NCBI GenBank assembly: GCA_022823165.1
Contig: JAJDXR010000051.1
Location: forward strand, 30,725-94,724
Reading direction: 5' to 3'
Length of the DNA stretch: 64,000 nucleotides
Source: Anaerolineae bacterium
GTDB taxonomy: Bacteria; Chloroflexota; Anaerolineae; Aggregatilineales; Phototrophicaceae
The translations under genes were made by a program, and so were the position numbers. Of this stretch, positions 8,831-17,952 are shown in pieces (position 1 is the stretch's first letter; every line of letters starts with the position of its first letter). Under the pieces are notes generated by a model. It did not search any database. It was given only the letters and a program-made list of their open reading frames with translations, and was not told the DNA's origin.

Positions 8831-9297
8831 AATACGTCTTTGACACGAGCAGCATTCAGCAACTGTTCGGCTGCTACAAACGCGCGCGTTTTCCGTCTCT
8901 TTGGAAAAAGTTTGATGAATTGGTTGCCAGCGGCGCAATCACATCGATACGACACGTCATGAGAGAGATTAGCCATAGAGACAAAGGAAATGGTGAACTC
9001 GAATGGGCGAAAGCACACTCCGATCTGTTTCCGAGTTTTGCAGAGAATGAATCCCTGTTTCTTCGTGAAATATTTGAAGTACCGCGTTTTCGACATGTCA
9101 TTCCCACCAACCTTAGAGATACGGAGGCGGCGGCCGATCCCTATCTTATTGCACGAGCCAATGTAATTGATGGAATGATCATTACGCAAGAACGAGAGCG
9201 CGGCAACAGAGTGCGCATACCGAGTATATGCAATCACTTTGACATCAACTGTGGAACGCTAGACGATTTAATGGCGCTAGAAGGCTGGTCATTTTGA
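8827..9297 (+). CDS. DUF4411 PIN-like toxin
   Basis: Predicted ribonuclease toxin of a type II toxin-antitoxin pair. It begins KYVFDTSS, giving the first PIN acidic residue D6. E47 follows in the RHVMREISH helix, then DPYLIARA (D104) and D115. These are the scattered acidic residues expected of a PIN-like active site. At 156 residues it has the usual DUF4411 length. The ATGA overlap with the ImmA/IrrE gene is the typical arrangement for this pairing. RNase activity is inferred from fold similarity and context. Confidence 0.8.
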   Translation: MKYVFDTSSIQQLFGCYKRARFPSLWKKFDELVASGAITSIRHVMREISHRDKGNGELEWAKAHSDLFPSFAENESLFLREIFEVPRFRHVIPTNLRDTEAAADPYLIARANVIDGMIITQERERGNRVRIPSICNHFDINCGTLDDLMALEGWSF

Positions 9298-9323
9298 ATC
9301 AATGCGTACGCATGTGAAATGTT

Positions 9324-9956
9324 ATGCAAGGTCAGACTGAAGAATTTGGCGCAGACACAGCTACTGCACTGAAAGAAAATTGGCGCCCCCCCCCCGCCGC
9401 GCTGATCCTGCTCATTATCCCGCTCTTCGGCGTGTTCGCCGCGCTGATGATGCTCGTCCTGGACAAGCGCCAGCCGCAATCTACCGCGTCCGCATTCACG
9501 CCGGCGCCGCCGCGCAGCGTGGTAAACTTCGCCGCGCCCGACTTCGAATTGCCGCTGCTTGATGGCGTCACCCTGGTATCGCCCTCGGATTACGCCGGGC
9601 GCCCGCTTTTCCTCAACTTCTGGGCGACCTGGTGCGCGCCTTGCGTACGCGAATTGCCGGCGCTGGAGGAGTTCGTCGCGCGGCAAGCCGAGTACCCTGA
9701 TGGACCGGCCCTGCTCACCATCAATCTGGGCGAGCCCGCCGCCGTGATCAGCAGCTTTCTCGACGGCATCGGCATCTCGAATCTGCCGGTCGCCATGGAC
9801 ATCAACGAGGTCGTCAAGCGCGACTACGGCGTACAAAACCTGCCGACCACCTACATCATTGACGGCCAGGGCGAGATTCGTTATATGAAGCTGGGAGAGA
9901 TGACCAGCGAGGATATGGCGGCTTACCTCGACGCCTTGACGCAGCCTGATCCATAA
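9324..9956 (+). CDS. TlpA/ResA-like membrane-anchored thioredoxin
   Basis: Extracytoplasmic thiol-disulfide oxidoreductase. A single N-terminal membrane segment spans about residues 25-47, followed by a redoxin domain (VNFAAPDFELPLLDG) with the active site WATWCAPC (Cys104, Cys107) and a C-terminal LPTTYIID strand containing the cis-Pro. The family reduces cytochrome c apoproteins or other envelope thiols, but no cytochrome biogenesis genes lie next to it. Codons 21-24 are written across a run of ten C bases (9386-9395), just before the membrane segment. A slip there would abolish the product. Confidence 0.85.
   Translation: MQGQTEEFGADTATALKENWRPPPAALILLIIPLFGVFAALMMLVLDKRQPQSTASAFTPAPPRSVVNFAAPDFELPLLDGVTLVSPSDYAGRPLFLNFWATWCAPCVRELPALEEFVARQAEYPDGPALLTINLGEPAAVISSFLDGIGISNLPVAMDINEVVKRDYGVQNLPTTYIIDGQGEIRYMKLGEMTSEDMAAYLDALTQPDP
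9386..9395. repeat. Poly-C tract (10 bases) inside the TlpA-like gene
   Basis: Ten consecutive C bases near the 5' end of the coding region. At this length the gene is in frame. Confidence 0.85.
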
Positions 9957-9973
9957 TCACTGGGAGCGCTGGT

Positions 9974-10726
9974 ATGCAAGTAGATTTGAAAGGCAAAGTC
10001 GCCCTGGTGACGGGATCGGCGCGCCGCGTCGGCAAAGTAATCGCGCTGGAGTTGGCCAAGCAGGGCGTAAACATTCTGGTGCACTACCACCGCGCCGAGC
10101 CGGCCGAAGCGCGCGACGCCTTGCAGGAGATAAAGTCGCTCGGCGTTGACGCGCGCGGCGTATCGGCGGATATCAGCCAGGCTGAGGGCGTTGATTTGCT
10201 TTTTGACGCGCTTCAGGAGCGCTTCGAAGGGCTGGACATTGTCGTGAACAGCGCTTCGGTCTTTCCGCGGGCTGACCTGCTTGACGTGACTCTCGAAGAC
10301 TGGGATTTGACCATGGCGGTGAATTTGCGCGCGCCCTTTCTAATCACGCAGCGAGCGGCGCGTCTCATGGCGCGGAACCCGCTGCCAGGCGGCGTCATCA
10401 TCAATATCTGCGATCAGGGCGCTGACGGACCGTGGGAAGCGCGCCCGCATCACGGCATCAGCAAGTCCGCGCTGTGGATGTTGACGCAGGTCAGCGCGCT
10501 GTCGCTGGGACCGGCCATCCGCGTCAACGCCATCGTGCCGGGTCCGGTAATGAAACCGGCCGGGCGCGAGACCTCTGACGACGCCTGGGCGCGCAAAGGC
10601 AAGCGCAGCGCCCTGCAACGAACCGGCCAGCCGGAAGATGTGGCCCGCGCCGTGGCCTTCTTGTGCCGCGAAGATTACATCACCGGCGAGCTGCTGCACG
10701 TCAACGCGGGCGAGCATCTGCCCTAG
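9974..10726 (+). CDS. Short-chain dehydrogenase/reductase, pteridine-reductase-like
   Basis: Rossmann-fold SDR with the nucleotide motif TGSARRVG (residues 13-20; Arg suggests NADPH), the NSAS strand (NNAG position) and a C-terminal GQPEDVARAVAFL helix. TGSxRR is typical of pteridine/dihydromonapterin reductases (PTR1/FolM). The usual catalytic Ser is replaced by an Asp-containing ICDQG (D147), as in PTR1. The usual catalytic Tyr appears to be His160 in HHGISK, while Lys164 is kept. Loss of Tyr makes the classical mechanism doubtful. It follows the thioredoxin gene by 17 bases and may be cotranscribed. The specific substrate is not assignable. Confidence 0.75.
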   Translation: MQVDLKGKVALVTGSARRVGKVIALELAKQGVNILVHYHRAEPAEARDALQEIKSLGVDARGVSADISQAEGVDLLFDALQERFEGLDIVVNSASVFPRADLLDVTLEDWDLTMAVNLRAPFLITQRAARLMARNPLPGGVIINICDQGADGPWEARPHHGISKSALWMLTQVSALSLGPAIRVNAIVPGPVMKPAGRETSDDAWARKGKRSALQRTGQPEDVARAVAFLCREDYITGELLHVNAGEHLP

Positions 10727-10727
10727 C

Positions 10728-11600
10728 TCACATCCGCAGGCCCCTCACACGGCGGAATCCAGCGCCGTAAGCCGCGTGTCCCATGCCAATCACTACAAAG
10801 GCGTTGGGGTCGACCTGCGAGACTTCTTCCTTTAGATCACGCACTTGCGAGCGAGCGACGGTAACGTAGAGCATCGTCCGTTCCAGACCGGTATATTCAC
10901 CTTTGATCGTCCAACTGGTGGCGCCGCGCTGTAAATTGGCGAAGATGCGCTGGGAAATCTCAGTCGGCTTGTCGGTGATGATCATGGCTGTGCGAATGAC
11001 GCTGGGGCCTTCCAGCACGTAGTCGGTGGCCAGGCCGGCCGTGAACAGCGCCACCGCCGCGTAGAGCGCCCCCTCCCAGCCATAGACCAAGCCGGCAGCG
11101 ATGATGATGAGCGTGTCTGTGCATAGAAAAGTTGTGCTCATGGGAAAACCGAAGCGCCGCTGCAAGATGAGCGCCAGCGTCGAGGTGCCGCCGAAGGTCG
11201 CGCCGGCGCGATACACCAGGCCGACGCCGATGCCGCCGGTGATGCCGCCGAAGAGCGCATTCAGCATTCGCTCGTCGCTGATGCCGCCGGCCGGCGCCAT
11301 GGGTCCCAGATTGTCAATGACGACCGAAAAGATCAAAATGATTACGACGCTGCGCCCAATAACGCGGGCGCCATTGGGCAGCATCCAATAGCCCAGCAGT
11401 TGAATTGGTATATTGAGCAGGAAGATCGTCAGCCCAATCGGCGTGTCGAAGAGTTCATTCAGCAGCGTAGACGCCCCGGCCACACCGGCCGGCGCAATAT
11501 CAAGCGGCTGCAAAAAGACAATCAGCGACAGGGCGCCAATGACGATGCCCAAGGCGACAAGACTGTAGCGAAATAACGTATCGCGGAATTGTTGCAACAT
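10728..11600 (-). CDS. YitT family membrane protein (DUF161 + DUF2179)
   Basis: Integral membrane protein of unknown transport function. Five or six hydrophobic segments fill the N-terminal two thirds, including the YitT-type PAGVAGASTLLN and GGTSTLALILQRRFG loops. A cytoplasmic C-terminal domain of about 80 residues (DUF2179, GATSWTIKGEYTGLERTMLY) resembles a ligand-binding regulatory domain. The start is placed at the ATG at 11600, which has a GGGAGA element upstream; a GTG at 11624 is in frame. It is convergent with the SDR gene, with stops 1 base apart. Confidence 0.85.
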   Translation of the reverse strand: MLQQFRDTLFRYSLVALGIVIGALSLIVFLQPLDIAPAGVAGASTLLNELFDTPIGLTIFLLNIPIQLLGYWMLPNGARVIGRSVVIILIFSVVIDNLGPMAPAGGISDERMLNALFGGITGGIGVGLVYRAGATFGGTSTLALILQRRFGFPMSTTFLCTDTLIIIAAGLVYGWEGALYAAVALFTAGLATDYVLEGPSVIRTAMIITDKPTEISQRIFANLQRGATSWTIKGEYTGLERTMLYVTVARSQVRDLKEEVSQVDPNAFVVIGMGHAAYGAGFRRVRGLRM

Positions 11601-11773
11601 TTGCCATCTCCCGTCTAAACCCACTTTCAGCCAGGGCGCGTCCCTAGGCTCATTATAGGCGAAGCATTCGCCGACGCGCGCGGGAGCATTAGCATTGCCC
11701 GCCAGCTACAGAATGATATACTGATGTGCTTGAATCAACCCTGCTCATTCAATCATGACGGAGCCAATTGGCT

Positions 11774-12838
11774 ATGCCATTAGTTGCCCATACGCCCTTG
11801 CCGAGCTTCGACCGTTTGCGGCAGCGGGGCCAGGAAGTGCTGACGCTATCGCGCGCGCTATCGCAGGATATCCGCGAATTGCATATCGGCTTGCTAAACA
11901 TGATGCCGGATGCGGCGCTGGAAATCACCGAGCGGCAATTCATGCGGCTGGTCGGCAACAGCAACCAGATCGCCCAATTTTATGTGCATGTCTTTTCGGT
12001 GCCCGGGCTGGAGCGCAGCGAAGCGACGCGGGCTTATATCGACCAGTACTACACGAGTTTCGAGCAGGTGAAAGCGGAGGGCTTGGACGCGCTGATAATC
12101 ACGGGCGCCAATGTCGCCAATCCCAGCCTGGATCAAGAAGATTTCTGGCAGCCATTAACCGAGGTCATTGATTGGGCGCGCCAGCACGTTACTTCGACCA
12201 TTTGCTCTTGTCTATCGACCCACGCGCTGATGAAGTACTTCTATCAGATTAACCGCGTGAAGCGCGACACGAAGAAATGGGGCGTTTATGAACACCGCGT
12301 TACGCAGCCGAATCACCCGCTGCTGCGCGAGATCAATACGCGCTTTGACGTGCCGCACTCGCGCTGGAATTCCATAACGCGCCAGCAGATTGAAGCCGCC
12401 GGCCTGACGGTGCTCATCCAGAGTTTCGACGGCGAGATTCACATGGCCGTCAGCCCGGATCAACTGCGCATGGTTTACTTCCAGGGGCACCCGGAATACG
12501 ATATCAACAGCTTGCTCAAAGAATACAAGCGCGATCTGCTGGGCTATTTTCAGGGTCGGAACGCCCAGCCGCCCTACCCGGAGAATTACTTTCCGATTGA
12601 CGCGCGCGACATTGCCGAGCGCTATATCCGCCAGGCGCAAGCAGCGCTGGAAAACGGCCGTGAACTGCCCGAGTTCCCCGAAGACGAATTCCTGCCCTGG
12701 CTGGATAATACCTGGGGTGATACCGCCAAAGCCATCTTTAACAATTGGCTCGGCTCGGTCTATCAAGTGACCAACGTCATTCGCCACATTCCCTTTGACG
12801 ACGCCGTCGATCCCGATAATCCTCTGGGAGTCCTCTAG
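11774..12838 (+). CDS. metA: Homoserine O-succinyl/acetyltransferase
   Basis: Acylates homoserine, the first committed step of methionine synthesis. The class I amidotransferase-like fold is recognisable from IGLLNMMPDAALEITERQF at the N-terminus and the YFQGHPEYD motif with His239 and Glu241. The nucleophile lies in TICSCLSTHA (Cys144 or Cys146). Classical enzymes have CW(A/G)xQA here, so this belongs to the variant SCLxxHA subgroup. Whether acetyl- or succinyl-CoA is used cannot be decided by eye. I choose the ATG at 11774; a TTG at 11768 lies too close to the GGAG box (11760-11763). The gene is monocistronic. Confidence 0.85.
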   Translation: MPLVAHTPLPSFDRLRQRGQEVLTLSRALSQDIRELHIGLLNMMPDAALEITERQFMRLVGNSNQIAQFYVHVFSVPGLERSEATRAYIDQYYTSFEQVKAEGLDALIITGANVANPSLDQEDFWQPLTEVIDWARQHVTSTICSCLSTHALMKYFYQINRVKRDTKKWGVYEHRVTQPNHPLLREINTRFDVPHSRWNSITRQQIEAAGLTVLIQSFDGEIHMAVSPDQLRMVYFQGHPEYDINSLLKEYKRDLLGYFQGRNAQPPYPENYFPIDARDIAERYIRQAQAALENGRELPEFPEDEFLPWLDNTWGDTAKAIFNNWLGSVYQVTNVIRHIPFDDAVDPDNPLGVL

Positions 12839-12879
12839 CGCGGACCGCCGCCTGGCAAGCAAGCTGGAAAAGTGACCAA

Positions 12880-13707
12880 ATGCCGCCGCTGCTAACTGCT
12901 GAAGACTATTTACGATTCCCGCGGATTGAAGCGGATTTCCGCTATGCTTACGGACCTGATTCGCAGCAATTCGGCGAGTTGAGCCTGCCGCGCGCCGAGC
13001 CGCCGCACCCGGTCGTCGTCCTGGTCCATGGCGGCGGCTACCGCGAACTGTACGACCTAAGCCCGCTGGGAAGCGTGGCTGCCTCGCTGACAGAAGCGGG
13101 TTTCGCCGTCTGGAACATCGAATACCGCCGACATGGCAACGGGGGCGAGTACCCGCAGATGTTCCTCGATGTGGCGGCGGCGGTCGACCATCTGCGGCAT
13201 ATCGCTGATGAGCACAGCCTGAATCTGAGTCAAGTCATCAGCATGGGTCACTCGGCGGGGGGCCATCTGGCTTTGTGGTTGGCGGCGCGCCACCGCATCA
13301 AAGACTCCAGCCCGCTCTTTAGCGATTCGCCGCTGGCTGTCCGCGCGGTCTTGGCGCTGGCGCCATTTGCCGATATTGCCCTGCTGGCGTCCGCTGAATC
13401 CTCCAGCGACGCGCTATTGGCTGTCATGGGCGGTCGTCCGGATGATGCGCCCAACAACTACGCCAGCGGCTCGCCGCGTGAGCTGCTGCCGCTCGCCAAA
13501 CCGCAAGCGATCATAGTCGGCAACGAAGATACCGCCATCCTGGAAAACGCTCGCGCTTACGCCGGCGCGGCAAAGGCGCTGGGCGATGAAGCGAGTCTCA
13601 CCGTCCTGCCTGATGCGGGCCACTTTGAAATCGTGTCGGTTCAGTCCCCGGCCTGGCGCCAGGTCCAGCGCAGCCTGTTAGATCTGCGCGAGCAAGTTGC
13701 GACATAA
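12880..13707 (+). CDS. Alpha/beta hydrolase, BD-FAE / kynurenine-formamidase-like
   Basis: Serine hydrolase with the oxyanion motif VHGGGY near residue 50 and the nucleophile elbow GHSAGGHLALWL. The late Asp/His of the triad is probably in the NEDTAIL and DAGHFEIV segments. HGGG plus GHSAGG is typical of the HSL-like group that includes arylformamidases and feruloyl-esterase-like BD-FAE proteins. No signal peptide is seen, so it is probably cytoplasmic. It lies downstream of metA with a 41-base gap. The substrate is not deducible. Confidence 0.85.
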   Translation: MPPLLTAEDYLRFPRIEADFRYAYGPDSQQFGELSLPRAEPPHPVVVLVHGGGYRELYDLSPLGSVAASLTEAGFAVWNIEYRRHGNGGEYPQMFLDVAAAVDHLRHIADEHSLNLSQVISMGHSAGGHLALWLAARHRIKDSSPLFSDSPLAVRAVLALAPFADIALLASAESSSDALLAVMGGRPDDAPNNYASGSPRELLPLAKPQAIIVGNEDTAILENARAYAGAAKALGDEASLTVLPDAGHFEIVSVQSPAWRQVQRSLLDLREQVAT

Positions 13708-13771
13708 GCCAAGTTACGATACGATAATTCGTGTTAATAATATATTCGCCGCAATTGGAAAGTCGGTAGCC

Positions 13772-14182
13772 ATGTTCAAGCGCTTGGCGCATGTCTGCAT
13801 AGGTGCCGTTGATTTGGACGCGGCCGAGGATTTTTACGTCGATGCCCTGGGTATGGATCTTGCCTTTGAGTTTTACCGCGCGGGCCAGCGCATCGGCTTC
13901 TACATCAATGTGGGCGAGACGACCTTCCTGGAAGTATTTGCGATAGACGAGGCCCCCAAGAATGGCAGCGCTTTGATAAAACATTTCTGTCTCGAAGTGG
14001 AAGACCTGGACGCCGTAATCGGTAAATTGAGCGACCGCGGCCTTGAGGTGTCTGCCAAGAAAATGGGCGCCGACAATGCCTGGCAAGCCTGGATTACAGA
14101 CCCAAGCGGCGTCCGCATCGAACTCATGCAGTACAGCGATTCCAGTACCCAATTTACTGGCCGTCCCGTAATGCTGGACTAG
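13772..14182 (+). CDS. VOC (glyoxalase/bleomycin-resistance) family protein
   Basis: Two beta-alpha-beta-beta-beta modules with the paired metal ligand pattern H7, E54, H71, E117 characteristic of glyoxalase I-like enzymes. The start is set at the ATG at 13772 (MFKRLAHVCIGAVDLDAAE); the frame extends upstream to 13697 but that part overlaps the previous gene. At 136 residues it is a complete single-chain VOC protein. A lyase, epimerase or isomerase function is possible; no operon partner indicates which. Confidence 0.82.
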   Translation: MFKRLAHVCIGAVDLDAAEDFYVDALGMDLAFEFYRAGQRIGFYINVGETTFLEVFAIDEAPKNGSALIKHFCLEVEDLDAVIGKLSDRGLEVSAKKMGADNAWQAWITDPSGVRIELMQYSDSSTQFTGRPVMLD

Positions 14183-14269
14183 CCGAGACATCAGGCCAAG
14201 CCAGTCGGCGCGTAATATGTAGACAGCAACAATAATTGTCTTTTAGATCCATATGTAAAAGCATTTACC

Positions 14270-16339
14270 GTGAAGCTGAACATTTCCCAGACCGTCGAGC
14301 CCGAGGCCTTCTCACCGCACGACGAGTATTACGCGCGGACTGTGGTCGTGCCCATGGGCAGGCCCGACACAGCCGCCGAAATGCTGCGCATCGCCGGTGA
14401 AATGGTGCATCCCGCGCATGGCCTGGTAATCGCCCTGGTCATTTCGCTGGGCGACGCCGAACAAGCCAACCGGGTAAGCGATCAAGTCGAGCAGGTCGTT
14501 GAAGATTTCCGCAATACTGACGCCGGGCATCGTGTGGAGTTGCTGACCGAGATTTCAGTCAGCATTTCGCGGGGCATCCTGGATGTGGCGCGCGAACGTA
14601 ACGCGGATGTCATCCTGCTGGGCGTTCAGCGGCCGACACAGGGCAGCGTGAAGTTGGGCACGGTGGTGGAAAATGTCATCGCCGCGGCCCCCTGCGGCGT
14701 ACTGATTTACCGCAGCTCGGTCTCGCCCTATTTTGATCGCGTTGTCGTGCCGATCGACGGCGGCTTGCCCTCGGTCATCGCCATGAAACTGGGCGTCAGC
14801 TTCGCCTTGCAGCATAGCATTCCCCTGCGCCAGATGAGCGTGCAGTTCGATTATCACTATGACCCTGAGCACGAGGCGGCTATCAAACGTTATGAAGGAC
14901 ATCTGCCGCGCAATAAGGACTTGAAGCCCAAAGCAATCATCGGGCGCAATCCGGCGCCGGAAATCGTCCGCGGCCTGACCTCGGACGACCTGCTGGTCAT
15001 GGGCTTCTCACAGCAGACCGATTTCGAACGCCACATCATCAACGACCTGAGCAATCAACTGCTTAATACCGCGCCCGGCCCGGTCATCATGATTTCGCAG
15101 ATCGAATGGCATCGAGGCATCCGCGGCGCGTTCGAGCACGGGATCGCGCGGCTGAACCCGCAGCTGACCCTGGTCGAGCAGAACGAGCTTATCTGGAGCG
15201 CGCAAAAGAACGCCAGCAGCAACCTGGACTATATTGTTATGATCGTGCTGTCGGCGGCGCTCGCTACGCTCGGCTTGCTGACCAACAGCGCCGCGGTGAT
15301 CATCGGCGCCATGCTGGTCGCGCCGTTGATGTCGCCGCTTTCCAGCTTTTCAACTGGCATGGCGACCGGCATCTTGCATCTGACCCGCCGCGCCAGCGTG
15401 ACGCTCTTCGCCGGCGTGACCTTGGCCTTGCTCATCTCGATCGTGATGGGCGTCGTCCTGCCTATCGATACGCCAACTGATGAAATGCTGGCGCGGGGCA
15501 GCCCCAATCTGCTGGATGCCGCCATCGCGCTGGTCTCCGGCTGGGTAGCCGCCTACGCCACAGCGCGCAAGGGCATCCCCGCCGCGTTGGCCGGCGTGGC
15601 CATCGCCGCCGCCCTGATGCCGCCGCTTTGCACCATCGGCTTGGGCATAGCGCTGCGCGACATCAACCTGGCCTTCGGCGCGAATCTGCTCTTCCTGGCA
15701 AATATAGCCTTCATCATAGCGGCGCAATATATCACCTTCTTGTGGATGGGCATGCGCCCCAGCGAAGATCGCGAAGGCGCTTCCCTTAATCAATCTCGAG
15801 CCTGGTGGTTTGTGCTCTTCAGCATAACGGTCATCATGCTGCTGGTATTCGCCAGATTGGGTTCACGCGCGGTCGATGAAGCGCATATTCGCGAAGTGCT
15901 GGAGTTGGAGATCTTTGATGGCGCCATGGTGTCGGAATACCATGTGATCGCTTCGGTGCCGCTCGCCGTAACCTTGGTCGTACAATCCGATCACGATCTC
16001 ACGCCGGAACAGATCGAGGCGGCGCATGCGCTCATCCATGAAACCTACCAGCGAGAGGTGGAGGTGACAGTCGTCTTGCACCAAATCGTGCCGCATTCGG
16101 AGGAACTGGGCATAGAGGCGAGTTCCATATTGCGGGGAGTATTTCCCGCCGCCGCCGTTAGCAATGTCATTGCCGATGACGGCTCCGACGGCAAGATCCT
16201 GCTTCGAGCAACCTTGACCGACAGCCACCCGCCTTCTCAACTCGCTTTGAACCGGGCAAGGCGCCGAATCAACGCGCTGTCCGAAAGCGATGTGCGGCTG
16301 CAGATCCTGTTCCAGCAGATATTCGAAGCCGGCGGTTGA
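14270..16339 (+). CDS. Usp-DUF389 (TIGR00341-type) membrane protein
   Basis: Large fusion of 689 residues. Residues about 20-280 form two universal-stress-like domains (VVVPMGRPDTAAEMLRIA and RVVVPIDGGLPSVIAMKLG). A DUF389 membrane domain follows from about residue 320, with 5-6 helices including NSAAVIIGAMLVAPLMSPL, GKGIPAALAGVAIAAALMPP-like loops and a final helix near residue 520. A soluble C-terminal tail of about 150 residues ends the protein. DUF389 proteins are conserved membrane proteins of unknown transport role; the Usp part suggests nucleotide-sensing regulation. The start is a GTG at 14270 without a strong ribosome-binding site. Confidence 0.85.
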   Translation: MKLNISQTVEPEAFSPHDEYYARTVVVPMGRPDTAAEMLRIAGEMVHPAHGLVIALVISLGDAEQANRVSDQVEQVVEDFRNTDAGHRVELLTEISVSISRGILDVARERNADVILLGVQRPTQGSVKLGTVVENVIAAAPCGVLIYRSSVSPYFDRVVVPIDGGLPSVIAMKLGVSFALQHSIPLRQMSVQFDYHYDPEHEAAIKRYEGHLPRNKDLKPKAIIGRNPAPEIVRGLTSDDLLVMGFSQQTDFERHIINDLSNQLLNTAPGPVIMISQIEWHRGIRGAFEHGIARLNPQLTLVEQNELIWSAQKNASSNLDYIVMIVLSAALATLGLLTNSAAVIIGAMLVAPLMSPLSSFSTGMATGILHLTRRASVTLFAGVTLALLISIVMGVVLPIDTPTDEMLARGSPNLLDAAIALVSGWVAAYATARKGIPAALAGVAIAAALMPPLCTIGLGIALRDINLAFGANLLFLANIAFIIAAQYITFLWMGMRPSEDREGASLNQSRAWWFVLFSITVIMLLVFARLGSRAVDEAHIREVLELEIFDGAMVSEYHVIASVPLAVTLVVQSDHDLTPEQIEAAHALIHETYQREVEVTVVLHQIVPHSEELGIEASSILRGVFPAAAVSNVIADDGSDGKILLRATLTDSHPPSQLALNRARRRINALSESDVRLQILFQQIFEAGG

Positions 16340-16372
16340 GCCCTGCGGGCATGATGGCGCTGCGCAGCGCAG

Positions 16373-17908
16373 CTACGAGTCGGGTTCAAGCGCGGCGCGC
16401 AGACAGGCATCAATTTCGTCGTCGCCCGTGGGCAGCCACTCGGCGCGTAACTCGGAACCGGCCTCCACCAGCAGCTTTATGCTCGCCGGGAAGTCGCCAT
16501 CGTCGCGCCAACTGTGCTGACGCCCATAGAGGCAGGTAGTCAAAGGCGTACCGCCGTAGCCGTTGAGCCAAGCCAGCGGCGGGTCCTCATCGGCGTCCAG
16601 CAGCACACGAATCACATCGCTGAAGCCATGAAAGGCGGCGGCGTGCAGCGGCGTCATCTTATCGTCATCAACAATATGCAGATCAAATCCAAGCGCCGCC
16701 ATTACGCTGACGGAATCGACCTTGTTGGTCCAGGCTGAATGGATGAGCTGCCGTCTGCCGCCGTCTGTCAATTGCGCCACGATATCGGGCTGTGCCGCCA
16801 CGATTCGCCGGGCCGATCCAGCATCGGCTGCCGCGCAATGCGCCAGCAACTTGAGGTCGGGCGAGCTACGCTCAAGCAAGCAGGCGAAGATATCAGCGCG
16901 CCCGAATTCGAGCGCCGCCTGGTGCGGCGACAAGCCGGCGGCGTTAAAAGTATAGACGTATTGATGCGAGCCGTCAGCCGGCGGAGCCAGGTCATAACCG
17001 CTTTGGTTCACCCGCGCGCGTATCGCGTCCGGATAGGCATTTAGGGCATTCGTTACCAGGTCCATTTCACCCAGAATGACGGCGGCGAATATGTCGACGA
17101 TCGCGCCCCGCTTTGCCAGTTGGCGGGCGGCGTCAACATTCTGCTCGCCCAGCATCCACTGCAGCGGGGTCGAGGCATGGTCGAGATCGCGCGCTTCCAG
17201 ATCCGCGCCCCGTTCCAGCAGCCAGTCCATAACTTGTGGGTCCCGGGCGTAGTGCAAGGGCGTCTTGCCGTCGCCCCCGCGCTGATTGATGATCGACTGG
17301 TCGCGCTCATAGGCGGCATCCAGCCAATCCAGCCAGCCCTGCTCGGCCGCCGAATGCGCCGTGATTTCGGCGCCGCGGTCAATGAGCTGCCGCGCCGCTT
17401 GGGCGGATGCGCCCTCAAGCAGGTGGAAGTCGCCCGCCCACCACTGCGATGTCGCCTTGATATCAGCGCCGTGCTTGAGCAGCAGGTCTACCACATCCGT
17501 ACGCTCTTTGGCGATGATCAGCGCGGTGGAGCCGAACCAAAAATGCGGATCGTCCAGCGTTTGCCGCAGCCTGGGATGCGCCGTCAAGAGTTGGTCAAGC
17601 GCCTCGCCATCCTGCGCGTAGACGAGCTGTTTGAATTGCTCCAGCTCGTCGCCAAATCGCAGCTCGCTGAGCTTCTCCCGCAAGCGCAGCTCGCCCCAGC
17701 TCTGCGCGCCCTGCTCGCGCGCGATGACGGTCTGCGCGTCGCGGAGCGTCAGCGGAAAAGCCGCCGCCAGGTCGCGAGCGCCGTACTTGACCTGCGGCAA
17801 GTGTTGATGGACGCGGTCAATGGCGGCGTCCTGGCCGGCTTGGAAAGCCTCAATTAGCGCGGTTGCAGCAAACTCGCTGCTATGACTATTTGCCTGAGTA
17901 TCTGCCAT
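16373..17908 (-). CDS. Ankyrin-repeat protein
   Basis: Soluble protein of 511 residues. After an alpha-helical N-terminal region (about 1-115), ankyrin units are visible, for example DPHFWFGSTALIIAKERTDV with a following hairpin, GGDGKTPLHYARDPQVMDWL and MTPLHAAAFHGFSDVIRVLL. The TPLH signature and LLxxGAD turns recur across the sequence. No signal peptide or membrane segment is seen. Ankyrin repeats mediate protein-protein contacts; no enzymatic domain is attached. Transcription is convergent with the Usp-DUF389 gene. Confidence 0.88.
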   Translation of the reverse strand: MADTQANSHSSEFAATALIEAFQAGQDAAIDRVHQHLPQVKYGARDLAAAFPLTLRDAQTVIAREQGAQSWGELRLREKLSELRFGDELEQFKQLVYAQDGEALDQLLTAHPRLRQTLDDPHFWFGSTALIIAKERTDVVDLLLKHGADIKATSQWWAGDFHLLEGASAQAARQLIDRGAEITAHSAAEQGWLDWLDAAYERDQSIINQRGGDGKTPLHYARDPQVMDWLLERGADLEARDLDHASTPLQWMLGEQNVDAARQLAKRGAIVDIFAAVILGEMDLVTNALNAYPDAIRARVNQSGYDLAPPADGSHQYVYTFNAAGLSPHQAALEFGRADIFACLLERSSPDLKLLAHCAAADAGSARRIVAAQPDIVAQLTDGGRRQLIHSAWTNKVDSVSVMAALGFDLHIVDDDKMTPLHAAAFHGFSDVIRVLLDADEDPPLAWLNGYGGTPLTTCLYGRQHSWRDDGDFPASIKLLVEAGSELRAEWLPTGDDEIDACLRAALEPDS

Positions 17909-17952
17909 GAATTATCCGTTTCAGTAGGCTCTGCCAACTGGAGCGTTGCTTG

